From assembly GCF_903815225.1 (NCBI RefSeq), contig NZ_LR813084.1, forward strand, positions 2,522,501 to 2,586,500: a stretch of 64,000 nucleotides of DNA, given 5' to 3'. This document shows, in pieces, positions 59,822 to 64,000 of the stretch; within the stretch, counting starts at the first letter, position 1, and every line of letters starts with the position of its first letter. This DNA is from Delftia tsuruhatensis. GTDB taxonomy: Bacteria > Pseudomonadota > Gammaproteobacteria > Burkholderiales > Burkholderiaceae_C. Made by a program: the position numbers and the translations under genes. The notes beneath the pieces are model-generated. The model was given only the letters and a program-made list of their open reading frames with translations, was not told the DNA's origin and did not search any database.

Positions 59822-60391
59822 TCAGCCCTGGCGGGCGCGTGCCCGCGTGTCTTCGTCGAGGATGCTGCGTACCACCGAGAACAGCGGGTCGGCTTCCGTG
59901 TACTTCCTGCCATAGCCCAGATTGAACTCGTAGTCGAAATCGGGCGGATTGATGCCCTGGTTGTGTTGCAGGATGGTCTCCAGCTTGTCCAGGGCCTTGA
60001 CGGCGCGGGCCTCGGGGGTGGCGGCGTCCTCGTACTCCTGCCACAGCGCCATGATGGCGTCGCGGTGCGCGGGCTGCAGCGAGCGGGCCAGGTGCAGCAG
60101 GTCGGCCTTTTCCTGTGCGCTCTTGTCCGGGTGCTGGTTCTTTTCCACGGCGGGGATGTCTCCGTGGATGGCCTCGCCCAGGTCGTGGATGACGCACAGT
60201 TTGAGCAGCTTGAGCATGTCCAGCCCGGCGAGCTGGTCCTCGAAGGCGATGGCCATCAGGCACAGGCGCCAACTGTGTTCGGCCGTGCTCTCGCAGCGGC
60301 CGGTCGAGGTGTGGGCGCTGCGCAGCACGCTCTTGAGCTTTTCCGCCTCGCGCAGGAAGTCCAGGCGGCCCTTGATGTTTGCTATGTCCAT
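59822..60391 (-). CDS. HD-domain phosphohydrolase (YfbR/HDDC2-like)
   Basis: 189 residues. HD metal ligands: H39 (TAEHSWR), H69-D70 (CVIHDLGEAIHGD) and D135 (KALDKLETI). This is the pattern of 5'-nucleotidase-like HD proteins such as YfbR, which cleave deoxynucleoside monophosphates. Cytoplasmic. It lies 48 bp after the phosphodiesterase gene, on the same strand, but is convergent with the Lrp gene. Confidence 0.88.
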   Translation of the reverse strand: MDIANIKGRLDFLREAEKLKSVLRSAHTSTGRCESTAEHSWRLCLMAIAFEDQLAGLDMLKLLKLCVIHDLGEAIHGDIPAVEKNQHPDKSAQEKADLLHLARSLQPAHRDAIMALWQEYEDAATPEARAVKALDKLETILQHNQGINPPDFDYEFNLGYGRKYTEADPLFSVVRSILDEDTRARARQG

Positions 60392-60439
60392 GGCCGGATA
60401 TTCTCGTCCGGTTTCACCAGGGCCGTGCGCAGCGGGCCG

Positions 60440-61270
60440 TCAGTCGATCAGCCGCCCATCCGCATCCCAGAACGGATAGGGCCCGTCGAACCGTCCGCTG
60501 GCCACGGCATGGCTGACCAGGCGCCCGCCCGGGGGCAGGGCATGGACCATGAAGCCCGGCGGCTCCAGCGTCCAGGCCGATGCCGCGTCGGGCGCCAGGT
60601 CCAGGCAGACCTGGTGGGCCGGGGCCGGCGAGGTCTGCGCCACCGTGCCGCCGAAGGCCACCTGGATGCTGCGGTGCAGGTGGCCGCAGATCACGCGCTG
60701 CACATTCGGATGGCGTGCGATCAGTGCCTCCAGTTCGGGCGCGCCCTGCAGCAGGCCGATCCGGTCCATGTGACCGATCAGGGTCTCGAAGGGCGGGTGG
60801 TGCATGGCGATCACCACGGGGCGGCCGGCGCTGGCGATCAACTGAAGTTCCAGCCACTGAAGGCGGTCCTCGCACAGCGCGCCCTCGCTGTGGCCGGGCA
60901 CCACGGTGTCCAGCGCGATCAGGCGCAGGCCGCCGATGTCCACCGCGTACTGGATGAAGCCCTCGCGGCCCAGCCAGGCATGTTCGGGAAAGGCCGCGCG
61001 CAGCGCGTCGTGGTCGTCGTGGTTGCCCGGCAGCAGGTGGAGGGGCAGCTCGCCCAGCGGGGCCAGCAACTGGCGCAGATGGGTGTACTCGGCGGGCCGG
61101 CCGAAGTCGGTCAGATCGCCCGTGATCACCACGGCGTGCGGCTTTTGCGCCAGCGCCAGCACGCTGTGCACGCAGCGCTCCAGGTACTGGGCGGTGTCGA
61201 TGCGGCGGTAGGTCAGGCGGCCGGGTTCGCGGATATGCAGGTCGGTGAGTTGCACCAGGAAAGTCGTCAT
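60440..61270 (-). CDS. Metallophosphoesterase, CpdA/GpdQ-type phosphodiesterase
   Basis: 276 residues. Binuclear-metal ligands: D10 and H12 (QLTDLHI), D52 (ITGDLTDFG), N83-H84 (PGNHDD), then 'MHHPP' and 'CGHLHR'. This is the class III cyclic nucleotide/glycerophosphodiesterase family. It follows the ABC ATPase by 21 bp, so it is probably the enzyme that opens the imported compound; glycerophosphodiesters would fit GpdQ, cAMP would fit CpdA. Confidence 0.9.
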   Translation of the reverse strand: MTTFLVQLTDLHIREPGRLTYRRIDTAQYLERCVHSVLALAQKPHAVVITGDLTDFGRPAEYTHLRQLLAPLGELPLHLLPGNHDDHDALRAAFPEHAWLGREGFIQYAVDIGGLRLIALDTVVPGHSEGALCEDRLQWLELQLIASAGRPVVIAMHHPPFETLIGHMDRIGLLQGAPELEALIARHPNVQRVICGHLHRSIQVAFGGTVAQTSPAPAHQVCLDLAPDAASAWTLEPPGFMVHALPPGGRLVSHAVASGRFDGPYPFWDADGRLID

Positions 61271-61291
61271 GGCAGAGGAGGGGTGTTGGCT

Positions 61292-62342
<1,051 letters not shown>

Positions 62343-62353
<11 letters not shown>

Positions 62354-63143
62354 AGTGCTTCTCGATGAAATGCCCCAGCGCCTGCAGCGCCCACATCACG
62401 GGCAGGATGACGATGAGGAAGATGAGGGTGTAGGCCGAGCCCACCTCGATGCGCATGGACGCATAGCTGTCGGCCAGCCCCACGGGCAGGGTGCGCGTCA
62501 GCGGCGTGTGCAGCATCCAGGTGAGGTTGAACTCGCCCATGGACAGGGTGAACACCATCAGGCTGGCGGCCACGATGGCGGGCAGTACGGCGGGCACCAG
62601 CACGCCCAGCAGGCGCTGCGCGAAGGAGGCACCCAGCGAGCGGGCCGCCTCCTCCAGCGAGACCAGCTCCGGGCGGCGCAGCGCCGCGCCCACCATGCGC
62701 ACCATGAAGGGCAGGGTGAACACCACATGGCCGACCAGGATGAAGGCGAAGCTCTGGCGGAAGGCGGTCACGCTGCCATAGGCCAGCAGCAGGGCCAGGG
62801 CGCTGGCCAGGCCCGGGATGGCCACGGGCAGGGTCAGCAGCTCCTCGAAGTGCTGGGCCCAGCGCGAGCGGCTTCGCGCCAGCGCATAGGCGCAGGGCAC
62901 GCCCAGCAGCAGGGTCAGGGCCACGCAGGCGCAGGCCAGCAGCAGCGACATCAGCACCGTGTTGCCGTAGCCGGCCCAGACCTCGGACAGCCAGCGCGTG
63001 GTCAGCCCGCCGGACAGGCCCTGGCCGTAGTTCTCGACCAGGCCGGCCAGCACGGACAGCAGCATGGGCGCCAGCATGAACAGCGTGATGGCGGCCGTCA
63101 CCAGCCACATGGCGGCGGGCATCCTGGGGGAGGTGCGTTGCAT
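62343..63143 (-). CDS. ABC importer permease 2
   Basis: 266 residues. Six helices, with the first at about 12-34, and the ABC-permease EAA loop 'LEEAARSLGASFAQRLLGVL'. Resembles PotC/PhnV-type permeases. It follows permease 1 by 2 bp and overlaps the ATPase gene by 11 bp. Confidence 0.9.
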
Positions 63144-63145
63144 GC

Positions 63146-63982
63146 TCAGGCTCCTGCAGCGGCCGGGCCGGCCCGGCGCCGGGACGCCCACAGCACGAAC
63201 CAGGTGATCAGCCCCAGGGTGATCGACAGGCTGGCGGCCAGAGCGAAGTTGGCGTAGTTGGTGAACTCGTTGTAGATGGTGATGGGCAGTACTTCGAACT
63301 TGCTGGACAGCGTGAACGCCGTGCCGAAGGCGCCCATGGCGGTCGCGAAGACGATGGCGCCGCAGGCCAGCGTGGTGGGCAGCAGTTGCGGCCACCACAC
63401 ATCGCGCGCCACCGACCAGGCGCTGGCGCCCATGGAGCGCGCGGCCTCCTCCAGGTGCGGGTCCAGCGCCTGGGCCGCTGCCGTGTACGAGGCGATGGCG
63501 CGCGGCAGCGAGAAGTACAGATAGCCCAGGAACAGGCCCGTGAGGCCGTATGCAAACGTCAGCCGCTCGCCGCCCAGGGCCACGGACAGGTCGGCCAGCG
63601 CCCCCTGGCGCCCGCCCAGCAGGATGATGAAAAAGCCGATGATCACGCCCGGGAACGACAGCGGCAGCGTCAGCAGCGACAGCAGCAGGCCGCGCCCCGC
63701 GAAGCGGTGGCGCGCCAGCGCGATGCCCATCACCGCGCCGATGGCCAGCGTGGCCAGCGTCACCGCCAGCGACAGTCCCAGGGTCTGCAGCAGGCTTTGC
63801 AGGTACAGCCCATCGGTCAGTGTGGCGAAGTAGGTGTGCCAGCCCGCATGCGCCGGCAGCGCCAGCAGCAGGCCGGCCGGCAGCAGCCAGAAGGCGGCGA
63901 AGAAGGCCACGGCCGGCGCGCTGCAGGCCAGCAGCAGGGCGCGGGCGCGCCAGTCACCCGGCGCCTTGGAGGAAATGCCCAC
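63146..63982 (-). CDS. ABC importer permease 1
   Basis: 278 residues from GTG 63982, with GAGGGGA at the correct distance upstream (63991-63997). Six helices and the EAA loop 'LEEAARSMGASAWSVARDVW'. Pairs with permease 2. It is first of the operon within this window; a receptor gene is expected immediately outside the right edge. Uptake of an organophosphate, 2-aminoethylphosphonate or similar compound would fit the phosphodiesterase at the end of the operon. Confidence 0.88.
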   Translation of the reverse strand: MGISSKAPGDWRARALLLACSAPAVAFFAAFWLLPAGLLLALPAHAGWHTYFATLTDGLYLQSLLQTLGLSLAVTLATLAIGAVMGIALARHRFAGRGLLLSLLTLPLSFPGVIIGFFIILLGGRQGALADLSVALGGERLTFAYGLTGLFLGYLYFSLPRAIASYTAAAQALDPHLEEAARSMGASAWSVARDVWWPQLLPTTLACGAIVFATAMGAFGTAFTLSSKFEVLPITIYNEFTNYANFALAASLSITLGLITWFVLWASRRRAGPAAAGA

Positions 63983-64000
63983 GATGCAGTCCCCTCTCAA

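Overview
The window is GC-rich and densely coded. Its gene content fits a betaproteobacterium of the Comamonadaceae (Delftia/Comamonas/Acidovorax-like): Bug/TctC solute receptors, many divergent LysR/MocR/MarR/Lrp regulator-target pairs, an FMN-binding glutamate synthase-like protein and an ETF-ubiquinone oxidoreductase. The taxonomic call is inference from content and composition; no search was possible. I see no rRNA, tRNA, CRISPR array, prophage or intact insertion sequence.

Region by region. 0-4 kb: LysR regulator divergent from a DHA2-type exporter, then an AraC regulator and a cupin. 4-7 kb: an ABC importer (ATPase, permease, periplasmic receptor) with a strong terminator-like hairpin between receptor and permease. 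7-9.7 kb: ETF-QO and a divergent hotdog thioesterase sharing a perfect 18-bp palindrome. 10-14.6 kb: a dicarboxylate/amino-acid symporter with a sigma-54 promoter, followed by a DctB/DctD-like two-component system. 14.6-19 kb: arylamine N-acetyltransferase divergent from a MocR regulator, a YbaY/YscW-like lipoprotein, a frameshifted GntR remnant and a transglutaminase-like protein. 19-21.4 kb: Fur-controlled siderophore receptor. 21.6-26.4 kb: B3/B4 protein, AraC regulator, and an exported methionine-sulfoxide repair operon (msrB, DipZ-like thiol relay, msrA), divergent from an OmpR/EnvZ-type system. 28.9-33 kb: FMN-dependent glutamate synthase-like protein and a DUF3649-PepSY-DUF3325 iron-related operon.

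33-43 kb is the most accessory-looking part: a C-terminal remnant of agmatine deiminase, a chemoreceptor ending in a CheR/CheB-tether-like pentapeptide, a divergent pair of large solenoid proteins (ankyrin-like and HEAT-repeat) without recognisable function, a PanE-like reductase, and an SDR gene divergent from a MerR regulator with a textbook MerR operator. 42.8-49.5 kb holds regulator-enzyme/transporter pairs (HxlR-GST, MarR-EamA, DHFR-like-TetR, LysR-MFS), several with visible palindromic operators.

50-53.4 kb is a nickel module: NikR, a near-canonical NikR operator, a TonB-dependent receptor and a DUF4198 periplasmic protein. 53.4-56.8 kb: a TctC receptor translationally coupled to a sulfatase, with a divergent LysR. 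56.8-59.8 kb: alanine racemase and D-amino acid dehydrogenase divergent from an Lrp-type regulator across a perfect 10-bp inverted repeat. 59.8-64 kb: HD phosphohydrolase, then an operon entering from the right edge with two permeases, an ATPase and a metallophosphodiesterase, probably for uptake and cleavage of an organophosphate or phosphonate.
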